This document shows positions 43,201 to 56,578 of a stretch of DNA of 64,000 nt, one piece after another. The position numbers and the translations under genes were made by a program. This DNA is from Akkermansia sp. (GTDB lineage Bacteria > Verrucomicrobiota > Verrucomicrobiia > Verrucomicrobiales > Akkermansiaceae): contig JAFXCP010000027.1 of assembly GCA_017521405.1 (NCBI GenBank), positions 1 to 64,000 of the forward strand. The letters are read 5' to 3'. The stretch's first letter is position 1. Every line of letters begins with the position of its first letter. The notes under the pieces were generated by a model. It did no database searches. It was not told the origin of the DNA and saw only the letters and a list, made by a program, of their open reading frames with translations.

Positions 43201-46200
43201 GGAGTGCCACCATCAATTCCGCCGGCACGAGCCGCATTGAAGGTGGCTTGCGTATTAATGGCGGGCACACGCTTACCCTGAATGTGACGAATGGCTCCCT
43301 CACTATTGAGGATGCCGCCTATACAAGCGATAAGAATGGCTCCATCATCAATAAGTCCGGCAATGGTGCTTTGGTACTCAATCAGGGCTTCATCCTGAAG
43401 GGTGGCTTGAACGTGACTGGTGGTGCCGTGCAGGTGGGTGCCGCGCTGAATCTGGGCGGTACCTCCACTTTGGGCAGTGCTTTTAGCCTTGCTACAGGCG
43501 GCAGCCTTACCACGCAGGATAACGCCGTGCTGAACATCACTACCACTATTGACGGTGCTGCCGGTACAAGTGTGAACCTTGGTGCTGCAAACACCATCAA
43601 CCTCACCTCCTTGGATGGACTTAAAGCCGCGCCTCTTGGCGGGAAAAATGGTTTTGCACAGGCAAATTATTACCTCATCAGTGGAGCCACGGTTACCCTT
43701 AACAACACCACGGTAAAGATAGGCGAGGAAGTACAAACGGTAAACACTGAGGCTGGCGGTCTTTACATCACCGTGGATGATACCGCTACCTATTGGGTAA
43801 CGGAAGCCGGGAACGCCGTCACCTGGAATGCTCAGAATGCGGATATGTCCTCCGCAGAGCTTTTCTACGTAACAGAAACAGGCGTCTTTAATGTGGCCTC
43901 CGGGAGCAACCTCACCAAGAATGTAACGAACTACGGCGTTGTCAATCTGGAGGGCGATGCTTCCTATCTGGAAAAGGTGACCAATGCGGATGATGGTGTG
44001 GTAAACATTACCAGCGGAGGTAACACCGTGCTGAGCCTCAGCGGAGATTTTGCCGGTGGTACCATGCCCATCAGCATCATCACGGAAGATGGTAAAACCA
44101 TCGTTACAGGTTCCGATAATAGCAGCACATTCCTGGGAGACATCACCATTAAGAGTGGGTATACCCTGCGGGGAGGAAGCGATGCCGGTTGCTTTGGTAA
44201 AGACCATTACGAGGCCGCATCCGCAAATCGTTACCTGATTGTAGAGGGCGGTGCTACGCTCGATGCGGGTGGCAAACCCTTATACTACCAAGTGAAGTTG
44301 CAGGACGGTGCCTTGTTGACGAATACGGCGAATGATTCCGGTAGCGATCAACATCGCCAGCTGCCCAAAATTGTGCTGGAGGGCAACGCTACCGTGCATA
44401 CCATAGGCGGCATAGAGGGGGATGAAAACGGCTACGAAATCCGCATGGTAGGCAGTGGCTATGGTGCCACGGAATTGCTGCTGAATGGTCACACCCTAAC
44501 GAAGACCGGAACGGGCTATTTCTACATGAGCAACACCACAGCTAATGCCGGTACCTTGGATATTCAGGAAGGGTCCGTGGAGCTTACCTCCGGCAGATGC
44601 GCTATGAGTGAGGTGGATGTGACTTTGGCAGAGAACACCCAGTTGATAATTAACACCAATCAAAACAACGTCAGCACGGTGAAATCCCTCAGCGGTTCAG
44701 GTACCTTGTTCCTGCGTTCGGCTGGATATCTTACAGTAGCGGGCGGAGATGCTCCCTCAACAGTTGATTTGGGTGGCATTCGCGTTGGGGCTAATGCCGG
44801 GCATTCCGCACGCTTGAATCTGGGGGCAAATGTAACGCTGAATGCCACTACCGTTACAAATGGCACCTTGTGGCTGGGCGGCTCAGGTACGTACGATATC
44901 GGCAGTGCCACCACCCTTACTAAAACCACCCTTTCCGAGGACTGGACCGGTACAGTGAAGGTTTCCAACGCCGTCATCAGTGCGGAAACCAGCCTTGCCA
45001 ATCTTGTACGCACCGATGCAAGCAGCCTGACGCTCAGCGGCCTTACGGTGAATGATGGCGCTGCCCTTACTCTGGCGGGTGATGTCACCCTTGGTGGTAC
45101 TGTCACCTTGGCCGAGAGCATTGCCAACGGCGGTGCCCTCACCTTTGGCAGTGATTTGGTGCTGGATTTGACGGGGATGGACTCCGTAGCCGGCACCGGA
45201 GAGGATGAAAAGATTATTACCTTGTTGACGGGTGCCGGCACCCATAACCTGACCAGCTTGACGGAGAGCATGCTCTCCGCCGCTACCAAGGCTCTGGGTA
45301 CGGATTGGAAATTCAATGCAGACGGCACCATCAGCTTCACGGATCTTCACGCCTCCCCCGATTTGACGTGGAATGGCGGCGACGGCAGCCTGAGCGATAA
45401 TAACTACCAAGGAGGAAACTACGAGGATGGCAGCGATATCACCTTCGGAGCTAATAGAGATGGTAATGCCGATGCCATTGCCGTGGAGGCGGGGGATCAC
45501 CTCAAATCTGCCACCATAACCGGCGGAGAGTATAACTTTACCGGCGAGCAGCTCGCAGTCTCCGGCAATATCTCCATTGCCGAGAGTGCCACGGTGAGCG
45601 TGGAAGGCGGCATTGCCGTGGGCGGCACACTCAGCTCCACCGGTACCCTCAGCACCGGCACCATTAGCGGTGCAGGCAGTGTGGACATCTCAGGCGGCTC
45701 TCTGGAGCTTTCCGGTGCTAATGCCATTGCCACCACCGGTGCCACCAAGTCCATTTCCGGTACTGTGTTGAAGGGTACTTGGGGTGCCACGGGTGTCACC
45801 GTAGGCAGCGGCACTGCTGCTGATGGCACAGGTGCAACTACGGTGGATACCGGTGCTTCCATTACGCTGACGGATACCACTCTGGCCGGCACGATTGCTA
45901 ACAATGGTACCCTCACTCTTTCCGGCACGGTAACGCTCAAGACTGCCGGCTTTAACAAGCAGACCACAGGCGTGGGTTATTCCGATGGCGGTAACGGCTT
46001 CAAATTTGCCACGGCACTCTACACCGTGGCCGAAGGCGGCACGCTGAATACCGATGGGGTCACCTCTTGGAGCGCGGATACTGCCACCCGCGCCACAGGT
46101 GCCATTAGCTATGCCAATGGCATAGTTACCATTCAAGGTGAGCAGCAGGGTACAGGCTACTGGGTGAACACCGGAACCGTTACCTACGATGCCGGTACCG

Positions 46201-47213
46201 CATTCTCCGGTGCCACCTCTTTGGAGCTCAACGGCGGTAAGCTCGTGCTGACCTCCGCCTTGGATGAAGCTCTTACCGGTGGCCTTGTGTTGAATAATAA
46301 CAGTGCTTTGGAAATTTCCTCCGGCATTAGTCTTGCTCGCAGTGCCATCTCTATGGCGGAAAACGTTACGGGCAAGACCCTCACCCTCTCCGGTGCAGGT
46401 ATATATGATCTTGCTGATGCGAGGGATTTGGGCTCCGGCGTGACTCTGGATTCCTCCTGGACCGGTAAGGTGAAACTGACGGGCAGCACGTTGAATGGAC
46501 AGAGCTTGGATATCTTTGCCAATGCCCAATCCACCGTGGAACTTTGCGGGGTGAGCGGCTATCTCGCCCAGGCAAACAATACGGCACGCACGTACGCCGG
46601 TAATATCATCCTTACCAATAACGGCAATACCGTTGCTTGGAATATCAACAATGGTTGGAATAACGATACTCGTACCTTTGAGGGTAGCATCTCCGGCACA
46701 GGTACATTGAAGCGTAGTTCCAATCTGGGTACGGTACAGAATATCATCTTTGCCGGTGATACTTCCGGATGGACCGGTGCTTTGGTACACGAGCCCAACT
46801 ATGCCGCAAACAGTGGTGCTACGGTTAAAACAAACGTCACTTTCAGTGGCTCGCAGCTCATTAATGTGGCTATGTCCACCAATGGCAAGGGCGAATTCAA
46901 CATCACTCTGGACGATGCACATCTGGTCACACCTGCCACAGTCAAGACCATGGCATCCATTAGTGCCACCACTCTCAGTGTGACGGAAGGTACACAGGTA
47001 GAATTGGGTGCATCCACTACGCTTAATTCCATTGCCGGTGCAGCGGGTAGCAGCATTGCTGCCACAGGTGCACTCACCCTGTTGAACGGAGCGAGTTCCG
47101 TGGCAGATTTTGCTACATCCGGTGGTCTTACTCTGGGGAAAGCCGGCACCACGCCGACTCATGCCACGCTGGATGTGGATGGTATGCTTACTCTTGGTGG
47201 TATAATCGGGTGA
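40263..47213 (+). CDS. Giant autotransporter adhesin, passenger part (ends at a frameshift)
   Basis: From ATG 40263 (MKLHLPKRLFAALMATFAV) a signal peptide with likely cleavage after TTIGA leads into about 2,300 residues of low-complexity, Gly/Thr/Ser/Asn-rich beta-helix-like repeats with many TLTL and GG-rich turns, as in passenger domains of type V autotransporters. The frame stops at TGA 47211-47213. The passenger continues in another frame from about 47200 to the barrel at 50578, so one gene of about 3,440 codons has been split. Long antisense frames (for example 41919-44207) are composition artefacts. The role is probably surface adhesion; the ligand is unknown. Confidence 0.85.
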   Translation: MKLHLPKRLFAALMATFAVCFSTTIGADIISVNFGTSDEPIAADATEPINGSTSARWNNIVGNQTDVNGTHILKSENVDAVGTLTLNTPQNTWGSNNAVRNETLTSQMQSSYLDLSSGNKWQIDLSTDFMRSNVVLYFSGDGNKYAPVLVNGTSYVGGTNVKGNSEWGDRSLAASATISDNNRIIVTDVRGLIHMENVPMGDSGKRATLSGLQVVEADTWSAALAAGNNTFSAISWTLGETTSAADAITEGDRWLKAAADASGSTIVFSEAPALQGLQVSSGTLTLNSASGVTVTLPTLWVSAGATMDVASTLATGSDLNLGGSGTIRFSANQVLDDLNVGSNIALADGVVIEVTGAYTHLGGTITQGNGSGIYTSVAANTEYTSGNVTIQSTQDFKRNCIDTQSKNVMLAENADVRVSFAGSDIVSFSKSPSAAGSLNVNMVDLSLADNSTMELRAGEGVSVVGNYAATDTPNLYLNSGKTLVVGNGVSLTYASTLTPEEIGGSGAQSDISRFGIGMSNAVLVVDGGTVTSDSIGAGNEGWPSTLEVKNGGLLNITGEVDAGHKNGSVRLAHWGVTTTFNMDHGGEFRVLNAIANIGDDGRTHLTANNASVINLKGLRMANDCRVNLNSGSMLNLGVSGITNPTNNANTGITVTGGVLGALSSEGWSAAQDITLNTDSTIQLAVYDVDTKTYSGAANITLSGVLKGDGGSLTLAGDGVLTVSSPLKNAVHVAEGASASLVLAESVDLNNLYELVGYAGYGSSTTDGYATSGGYRVAGIGSTISQATVGGVLRDVVDGVVAGEISEADKAIFRVNTTVNLTDDYKDMAGVTALVAPNATLTLSGTQAHTLGTIDGNGSTTVSVDTTLEHLKTAAGTALVVNNGAELTVTERDNCSIKGNVTITGAGSKLTIATQGQSDHIIYGHDANNAQTITVSDGGTLDIGANRWTVSANTTFTLNNGTITGTGQNATNHPCVLDYIGSATINSAGTSRIEGGLRINGGHTLTLNVTNGSLTIEDAAYTSDKNGSIINKSGNGALVLNQGFILKGGLNVTGGAVQVGAALNLGGTSTLGSAFSLATGGSLTTQDNAVLNITTTIDGAAGTSVNLGAANTINLTSLDGLKAAPLGGKNGFAQANYYLISGATVTLNNTTVKIGEEVQTVNTEAGGLYITVDDTATYWVTEAGNAVTWNAQNADMSSAELFYVTETGVFNVASGSNLTKNVTNYGVVNLEGDASYLEKVTNADDGVVNITSGGNTVLSLSGDFAGGTMPISIITEDGKTIVTGSDNSSTFLGDITIKSGYTLRGGSDAGCFGKDHYEAASANRYLIVEGGATLDAGGKPLYYQVKLQDGALLTNTANDSGSDQHRQLPKIVLEGNATVHTIGGIEGDENGYEIRMVGSGYGATELLLNGHTLTKTGTGYFYMSNTTANAGTLDIQEGSVELTSGRCAMSEVDVTLAENTQLIINTNQNNVSTVKSLSGSGTLFLRSAGYLTVAGGDAPSTVDLGGIRVGANAGHSARLNLGANVTLNATTVTNGTLWLGGSGTYDIGSATTLTKTTLSEDWTGTVKVSNAVISAETSLANLVRTDASSLTLSGLTVNDGAALTLAGDVTLGGTVTLAESIANGGALTFGSDLVLDLTGMDSVAGTGEDEKIITLLTGAGTHNLTSLTESMLSAATKALGTDWKFNADGTISFTDLHASPDLTWNGGDGSLSDNNYQGGNYEDGSDITFGANRDGNADAIAVEAGDHLKSATITGGEYNFTGEQLAVSGNISIAESATVSVEGGIAVGGTLSSTGTLSTGTISGAGSVDISGGSLELSGANAIATTGATKSISGTVLKGTWGATGVTVGSGTAADGTGATTVDTGASITLTDTTLAGTIANNGTLTLSGTVTLKTAGFNKQTTGVGYSDGGNGFKFATALYTVAEGGTLNTDGVTSWSADTATRATGAISYANGIVTIQGEQQGTGYWVNTGTVTYDAGTAFSGATSLELNGGKLVLTSALDEALTGGLVLNNNSALEISSGISLARSAISMAENVTGKTLTLSGAGIYDLADARDLGSGVTLDSSWTGKVKLTGSTLNGQSLDIFANAQSTVELCGVSGYLAQANNTARTYAGNIILTNNGNTVAWNINNGWNNDTRTFEGSISGTGTLKRSSNLGTVQNIIFAGDTSGWTGALVHEPNYAANSGATVKTNVTFSGSQLINVAMSTNGKGEFNITLDDAHLVTPATVKTMASISATTLSVTEGTQVELGASTTLNSIAGAAGSSIAATGALTLLNGASSVADFATSGGLTLGKAGTTPTHATLDVDGMLTLGGIIG

Positions 47214-50200
47214 CCCTCAACACCATGGAGAGTGGCATTACTGCCGGTAGCCTGACCATGGCCGATGCTACGGTGGATGTAACCGCCATCCTGAGCTCCC
47301 TTGCCACAGAAAACGGAGCCGCCTGCACGCTGATTACGCTGGATACAGCCTTTGGCAGCACGACTCTTCCCACCCTCACGGGAGTGGATGCCGATACGGC
47401 TAAGCTGTACGATGTGAGCCTTGGCTGGAATACCGCCGGTACGGAACTTTCCGTGACGGCTACCAAGAAGGGGTACACGTGGGATACAGAGACCGCTTGG
47501 TCCGAGCTGGGCGCGAGTGCCGGGGATAATGTATGGCTCTCCGGGGCAGGCAGCAGCACGGTAACGATAGATGCCGCCGGTTCCGCTTCCTCCCTTGTGG
47601 TGAATCCGGATGCCTCTGCTGCCACGCAGGCTTACACCCTCACGGGCGATGCTCTCACCGTCAATGAATTGCAGGTGAACAGCGGAGCCCTCACGGTGGA
47701 TAACATGACCACCGTGAACACGGATGCCACAGTGGATGGTGCCCTCTCCATTACGCAGAACGGAGAGCTGCACATTCTGGGCAGCATGGATGCCGAGGGC
47801 GTGAGCATTACCAACGATGGTAAACTCCTGCTGCACAAGGGCTCTCTGGGTGGCCTCGTCGGCACCGATGGTGCCGCTGCAGGCAGCTTGGAGATTGTGG
47901 ATGCTGTTGTCGCTTCCGGCGTGGAGGATGGCAACGTCTCCATCGATGGCGATGTGGTGCTGAACACCCTTGCCAATGCCGGACAACTTACCGTGGATGG
48001 TTCTTTCACCCTGAACAATGCCACTACGCAGGGCGGCACCCTCACCGCAGAGGAAGTCACCCTCAATGCCGCCGGCAACACCTTCACCTCCATCACCACG
48101 GATACACTCCACATCGGTGCGTTGGATGCCACTAAGACCGTGCTGAAGGCAGATACCCTTGCCGCCGCCACCGAGGGCGGGGACATTACGCTGGTGCTGG
48201 ATGCGCTCGTGCCTGCCACGCCCGCCAAGGGCGCCGCAGAGTATGGCATCATCGAGGCTACGAACGGTCTGGATGCTGTCAACACCGTAGTGAATACCAA
48301 CGAGGAATGGCAGAAATACCTCTACGAGAACCGCAGCCAGAAACTCACGGCCACCGCTCAGAATGGCAAGCTGAACCTTACCGTAGAATCCGACATTCCC
48401 GATACTTGGAATACCTCCAAGCAGTGGTCCGAGAATGGTCTCCTCATCGAAGCCACAGGTTCAACCACCCCGGTGAAGGATTACTACAGCATTCTGGATG
48501 GCATGGCCGGGGTGCATGTGGATGCGGATAAGACCATCGACCTTACCGCCCTTACCGCCGATGCTGATGGCCTCGTTATCAAGAATCTTACCGGGGATTC
48601 CGGTAAGACCCTCACCCTCGTGGGTGATGCTGCGGACAGTGCTACACTGACGAATAGTAAGGAAAGTGCAGGTGCTGCCCTGACGGCAGATGGTCTCAAA
48701 CTGAGTGTGGATACCGATGCTCCGCAGGGACTTACCACCCTTACGGCACAGAATGGAGCTGCCGTAGTGGTAAATGGTCTCATGAATGCCGCCACCATTA
48801 ACCTGGCAGATACTGCTTCCTCCCTCGCAGTGAGTGGTACCGCCAGCACATCCTCCTTAAAGGGAACAGGCAGCATCTCCGGCAAGCTCCTTATCTCCGG
48901 TAATGCAGATGTACCTGCCGGTCATTTCTCCGGTACATACAATGCTGCGGAGATAGCGATGGTGGGCGGACAGCAAACCCTGGCGGCCAAGGACGGCCTT
49001 ACCGTGAGCGGCACCAACGGCACCGCCACCTTGGAATACGACAGCTCCACCCGCATGGATGCCATTAAGACCACCGGCGCCACCGTAGTGCTGGACCGCA
49101 CGGCCGATGCCACCCTCACGCTGGATGAAGCCTCCTCCATGAAGGGCGGCGAACTCAAGTTCAACCTCATTGGCTACGAGTTGGCCATGGGTAGCGTGGA
49201 TGTCATCGATGGTACACTCGACCTGACCAATGGCACGAAGGTAACCATCGGCACCGAAGGCGACGATGCCACCCTCGATATTGACCGCATCGGCGATACC
49301 CTCGCCATCCTCGGCAATGGCAACACTGCCGGCGCAGAAGTCACCCTCGTGGGCGATGCCCTCAACAAGTACTTCGCCAATGCCACCGTGCAGAATGGCG
49401 TGGTGAAGGTAGACCGCAACACCTCCTATGCCAGCAGCCGCATCGAAACCGAAACGGCTAACGGTACAGCCGGTGCCTCCTTGCTGGATGATATCCTCGT
49501 CTCCCTCAACCCGCAGGCCGATCCCACCGGCGCGTACGCCGACCTGAGCCGCCTGATGGATGCCGTGGATGCCGATACCGTGACGGATGAAGCCGCTGCT
49601 GCCGTGGCGGGTGCTTCCACCGCCATCATGAGCGTGGCCCTCTCCGGCGATGTGGAGCGCCAAATGCGCGCCATCCGCAACCGCACCACCACCATGGGTG
49701 TGGACCAGAGCGTGGTGAACGAGGATATGCCCTACCTCAACGCCTGGATTAATGCCGAAGGCGATTACTCCGAGATGGATTCCGATGGCACTGCCGCCGG
49801 CTACACCCTCAACTCCTATGGTGGCACCGTCGGCTTCGATGTGGACTGCACGCCGGAATTCACCTTCGGTATGGCCCTTACCGCCATGTATGGCGATTTG
49901 GAAGCCGATGGCCCGGACAAGGCAGAGGGTAACCTGGATACCTACTACGTCTCCGCCTTTGCCCGCTACGCTGCCAGCGCCTGGACCCACACCTTCGTAG
50001 CCACCATGGGCCTGGCGGATATGAGCCTCGATCGCACCGTGAGCTACAACGGCGGCTCCTACAAGACCCAGGGTAACACGGATGGTACGGCCTTTGGCCT
50101 TATGTACGAGGTAGGTCGTGTCTTCGCCCTCAACGAGGACGCCTCCACCTGTCTGCAGCCCATCCTGAACCTTAGCTTCCGCCACAGCTCCGTGGGTGCT

Positions 50201-50578
50201 TACAGCGAAACCGGCAGCGATGCCGGCCTCAAGGTGGACGACCAAACCTACACCACCTTCACCGCCGGCCTGGGTGCTCGCATCCAGACCATCATCGGTG
50301 AAAGCATCTACAACCGCACCTCCATCCTCGAAGCCCGACTCATGGCCAAGCTGGATGCCGGTGATACCGAGGGCGAAAGCACAGTGCAGTTCCTTAATGG
50401 CGCTCGCTCCGCCAAGGTGAACAGCGCAGAGCTGGGTGCCTTCGGCGCAGAAGCCGGTGTGGGTCTCACCATCCCCGTCGGTCAGGAAGGCGGCTCCATC
50501 TTCCTCGATGCCTCCGCCGAAATCCGCGATGCTTACATCAACCTCAACGGCACGGTGGGTTACCGCATCAACTTCTGA
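47210..50578 (+). CDS. Giant autotransporter, rest of passenger and C-terminal beta-barrel
   Basis: This frame, read from codon GTG 47210, encodes 1,122 residues that continue the passenger (VTLNTMESGITAGSLTMA) and end with an autotransporter beta-barrel of about 280 residues (from AWINAEGDYSEMDSD, ending in GYRINF with the outer-membrane terminal Phe). It has no signal peptide of its own, so alone it could not reach the outer membrane. It needs the upstream frame through correction of a frameshift of minus 1 type at 47200-47213. A strong terminator follows at 50611. Confidence 0.85.
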   Translation: MTLNTMESGITAGSLTMADATVDVTAILSSLATENGAACTLITLDTAFGSTTLPTLTGVDADTAKLYDVSLGWNTAGTELSVTATKKGYTWDTETAWSELGASAGDNVWLSGAGSSTVTIDAAGSASSLVVNPDASAATQAYTLTGDALTVNELQVNSGALTVDNMTTVNTDATVDGALSITQNGELHILGSMDAEGVSITNDGKLLLHKGSLGGLVGTDGAAAGSLEIVDAVVASGVEDGNVSIDGDVVLNTLANAGQLTVDGSFTLNNATTQGGTLTAEEVTLNAAGNTFTSITTDTLHIGALDATKTVLKADTLAAATEGGDITLVLDALVPATPAKGAAEYGIIEATNGLDAVNTVVNTNEEWQKYLYENRSQKLTATAQNGKLNLTVESDIPDTWNTSKQWSENGLLIEATGSTTPVKDYYSILDGMAGVHVDADKTIDLTALTADADGLVIKNLTGDSGKTLTLVGDAADSATLTNSKESAGAALTADGLKLSVDTDAPQGLTTLTAQNGAAVVVNGLMNAATINLADTASSLAVSGTASTSSLKGTGSISGKLLISGNADVPAGHFSGTYNAAEIAMVGGQQTLAAKDGLTVSGTNGTATLEYDSSTRMDAIKTTGATVVLDRTADATLTLDEASSMKGGELKFNLIGYELAMGSVDVIDGTLDLTNGTKVTIGTEGDDATLDIDRIGDTLAILGNGNTAGAEVTLVGDALNKYFANATVQNGVVKVDRNTSYASSRIETETANGTAGASLLDDILVSLNPQADPTGAYADLSRLMDAVDADTVTDEAAAAVAGASTAIMSVALSGDVERQMRAIRNRTTTMGVDQSVVNEDMPYLNAWINAEGDYSEMDSDGTAAGYTLNSYGGTVGFDVDCTPEFTFGMALTAMYGDLEADGPDKAEGNLDTYYVSAFARYAASAWTHTFVATMGLADMSLDRTVSYNGGSYKTQGNTDGTAFGLMYEVGRVFALNEDASTCLQPILNLSFRHSSVGAYSETGSDAGLKVDDQTYTTFTAGLGARIQTIIGESIYNRTSILEARLMAKLDAGDTEGESTVQFLNGARSAKVNSAELGAFGAEAGVGLTIPVGQEGGSIFLDASAEIRDAYINLNGTVGYRINF

Positions 50579-50610
50579 TGCGGCTCACCCCCGTTCCTCC
50601 TTCCTTCCGA

Positions 50611-50640
50611 CCCGCCCCTTACCAAGGGGCGGGTTTTTTT
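50611..50640 (+). terminator. Intrinsic terminator after the autotransporter
   Basis: Arms 50611-50620 and 50624-50633 pair perfectly (10 bp, GC-rich) around a 3-nt loop and are followed by a run of T from 50634. Confidence 0.93.
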
Positions 50641-50842
50641 TAGCTCCCGCCCTTCCTTCCCCCTCCTCACCTCCGTTCTGTCGCGCGACAGAGCGGGGGA
50701 TTTTTTGAGTTCTCCTCCCGACAAGGGCGCGCGCCATGGCGTCAACACAGCATGGGGGGCACTTTCTCTGTACTAAATGCTCATTCTTTTTGCTAATGGG
50801 CAAGAAACAACCCCATGGGATGTGTGAGAAATTTCTTTTTCC
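50641..50842. other. Intergenic stretch with second hairpin (50673-50696)
   Basis: Between the terminator and the GH2 promoter I see no gene. The one structure is a near-perfect hairpin built on the palindrome CTGTCGCGCGACAG (50678-50691), with stem 50673-50696 and a run of six T at 50701-50706, which looks like a back-up terminator. The rest (50707-50842) shows no recognisable element. Confidence 0.6.
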
Positions 50843-55284
<4,442 letters not shown>

Positions 55285-55311
55285 TTGATTATTCTGATTG
55301 GAGAATAATTT

Positions 55312-55341
55312 AGCCGCGCTGCCTATTCCGGCAGCGCGGCT
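55312..55341. terminator. Bidirectional hairpin terminator
   Basis: A perfect 12-bp stem (55312-55323 with 55330-55341) around a 6-nt loop lies between the convergent GH2 and capsid genes, with AT-rich sequence on both sides. Confidence 0.85.
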
Positions 55342-55377
55342 TTATTCTCACTTCATCACTCCCATATTACTCTCCGC

Positions 55378-56286
55378 TTACTCAGCGCAGAGAATCTTGA
55401 CGAAGCCCTCCTCCTGCAGACGGGTGGCGCCGCAGGCAAATTTGGCGCGAATCTGGAGTGCTTCGTCCAAATCATCGCGCACGGAGAGTTTCACCTTGAA
55501 ATCATCCCAAATGCCGAACTGGGCGCGGCTCTTCACCCATGCCAGGCAGGAGCGCACGCCGGAGCTATCCACGGGGAGCTGCTCCGTGCGGATGATGCGG
55601 AAGCCCATAAAGGAATCCAGCTTGCCTTCGGCCAAGGCGCGCACGTTGTTGTAATCGAAGCTGGAAACTTCCGGTTGCTGGAGCAGGGCGTTAATCTGGC
55701 TGCTGGTGCAGGCCAGTACCAGCTCATCGCCGTAAGCGCGGCGCTCCTCGCTCCAAGCCTCGCAGCTTTGGAGCATATGCAGGGCATAGCGCAGCTTGCC
55801 CAACGTCAGATTGCATTCTACGGCACTGCCGCTTTCTGCGAAATCGCTTTCGATGGTCTGGCTACTCGGGAAGTTGACGGCTACGGTGCCGTTTTCCCCG
55901 GTATAGTTGGTACCCAGGAAGGCATCCAGCATGACCTTATCCATGCAGCGGCCGGCGGCAGCACGCATAGCCTCGATGGTTTTGCTTACGGGCACATCAA
56001 TGTTAGCGAGTTTTTTGGCATCAAACTCATCAAAGCCGATGGCTTTGGTAAAGATGTGCGGGTGGATAACGCGGCGGGTGGTGGGGGCTTCATCCAGCGT
56101 GGTGGAGCCCATGCGGCTCGTTTTTTCCGTGAAGGAGAGGAGACCGTACTGATCGAATGCTACCATTTTGCCGGAGAGTCCGGTTTCCACGGTAACGTAC
56201 TTATCCAAGCGGGAGGCTTCCTGCTGCAAGTAAGAGCCCCACTTCTCGGAATACTTAATCTGGTAATTCTGTTCGATGTCTGCCAT
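55378..56286 (-). CDS. Orphan phage major capsid-like protein
   Basis: From ATG 56286 (MADIEQNYQIKYSEKWGSY) the frame gives 302 residues. The layout resembles coat proteins of the Phage_capsid_2 type: an N-terminal helix with EASRLDKYV, then VAFDQYGLLSFTEK, PTTRRVIHPHIFTKAIGFDEFD, an Ala-rich helix with RCMDKVMLDAFLGTNYTGENG, and a closing QIRAKFACGATRLQEEGFVKI. The length and uninterrupted frame suggest an intact coat protein. No terminase, portal, protease or tail gene lies beside it: the neighbours are GH2 and a phosphatase, with terminators on both sides. It may be a prophage relic, part of a transfer agent with genes elsewhere, or a domesticated compartment protein. The family call is from pattern memory only. 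Confidence 0.65.
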   Translation of the reverse strand: MADIEQNYQIKYSEKWGSYLQQEASRLDKYVTVETGLSGKMVAFDQYGLLSFTEKTSRMGSTTLDEAPTTRRVIHPHIFTKAIGFDEFDAKKLANIDVPVSKTIEAMRAAAGRCMDKVMLDAFLGTNYTGENGTVAVNFPSSQTIESDFAESGSAVECNLTLGKLRYALHMLQSCEAWSEERRAYGDELVLACTSSQINALLQQPEVSSFDYNNVRALAEGKLDSFMGFRIIRTEQLPVDSSGVRSCLAWVKSRAQFGIWDDFKVKLSVRDDLDEALQIRAKFACGATRLQEEGFVKILCAE

Positions 56287-56438
56287 AGTGGTAATTGTTT
56301 CTTGAATGTGTTGAATGGCAAATCGGCATAGGCGGGGATTGTCCGCAGGCGGGGTCTCCTGGAACCGCATGGCCGCTTGGCAGCCGTTTCACCCCGTGGG
56401 GGGGCGGAATTGGGCCACCGCAGGCTCTTGCCAAGGAT

Positions 56439-56467
56439 ATTAGAGCATAGAGTGCGCCGTTTGTCAC
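56439..56467 (-). promoter_or_regulatory. Capsid gene promoter
   Basis: GTGACA (56467-56462) and TCTAAT (56444-56439) are 17 bp apart, each one mismatch from consensus. The leader to the ATG at 56286 would be about 145 nt, unusually long for this window, and holds no ORF I can support. Confidence 0.5.
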
Positions 56468-56493
56468 CTGCCGGATAGCCTTGCGCTTTATTG

Positions 56494-56552
56494 CCCATCC
56501 CTTCGGGGATAAAAAGTCCCCCGGAGCAGCACTGCTTCGGGGGAGGGATGGG
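56494..56552 (-). terminator. Nested hairpins; likely terminator of the phosphatase gene
   Basis: An inner stem (56518-56529 with 56532-56543, 12 bp with one G-T pair) is followed on the minus strand by ACTTTTTA, as in an intrinsic terminator. A perfect 9-bp outer stem (56494-56502 with 56544-56552) encloses it, so the RNA could switch between two folds. Confidence 0.7.
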
Positions 56553-56578
56553 AGAAAAGTTGCACCCATGGGGCTGCT

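Noticed and set aside
41919-44207. 762-codon minus-strand ORF (and others to 50245) inside the autotransporter
   Set aside because: Low-complexity Thr/Gly/Asn codons read in reverse give long stop-free frames. There is no signal, domain or start context.
40263-50578. Repeated sequence in the autotransporter as a possible CRISPR or DNA repeat array
   Set aside because: The repetition is degenerate at protein level (beta-helix turns); there are no identical short repeats with regular unique spacers.
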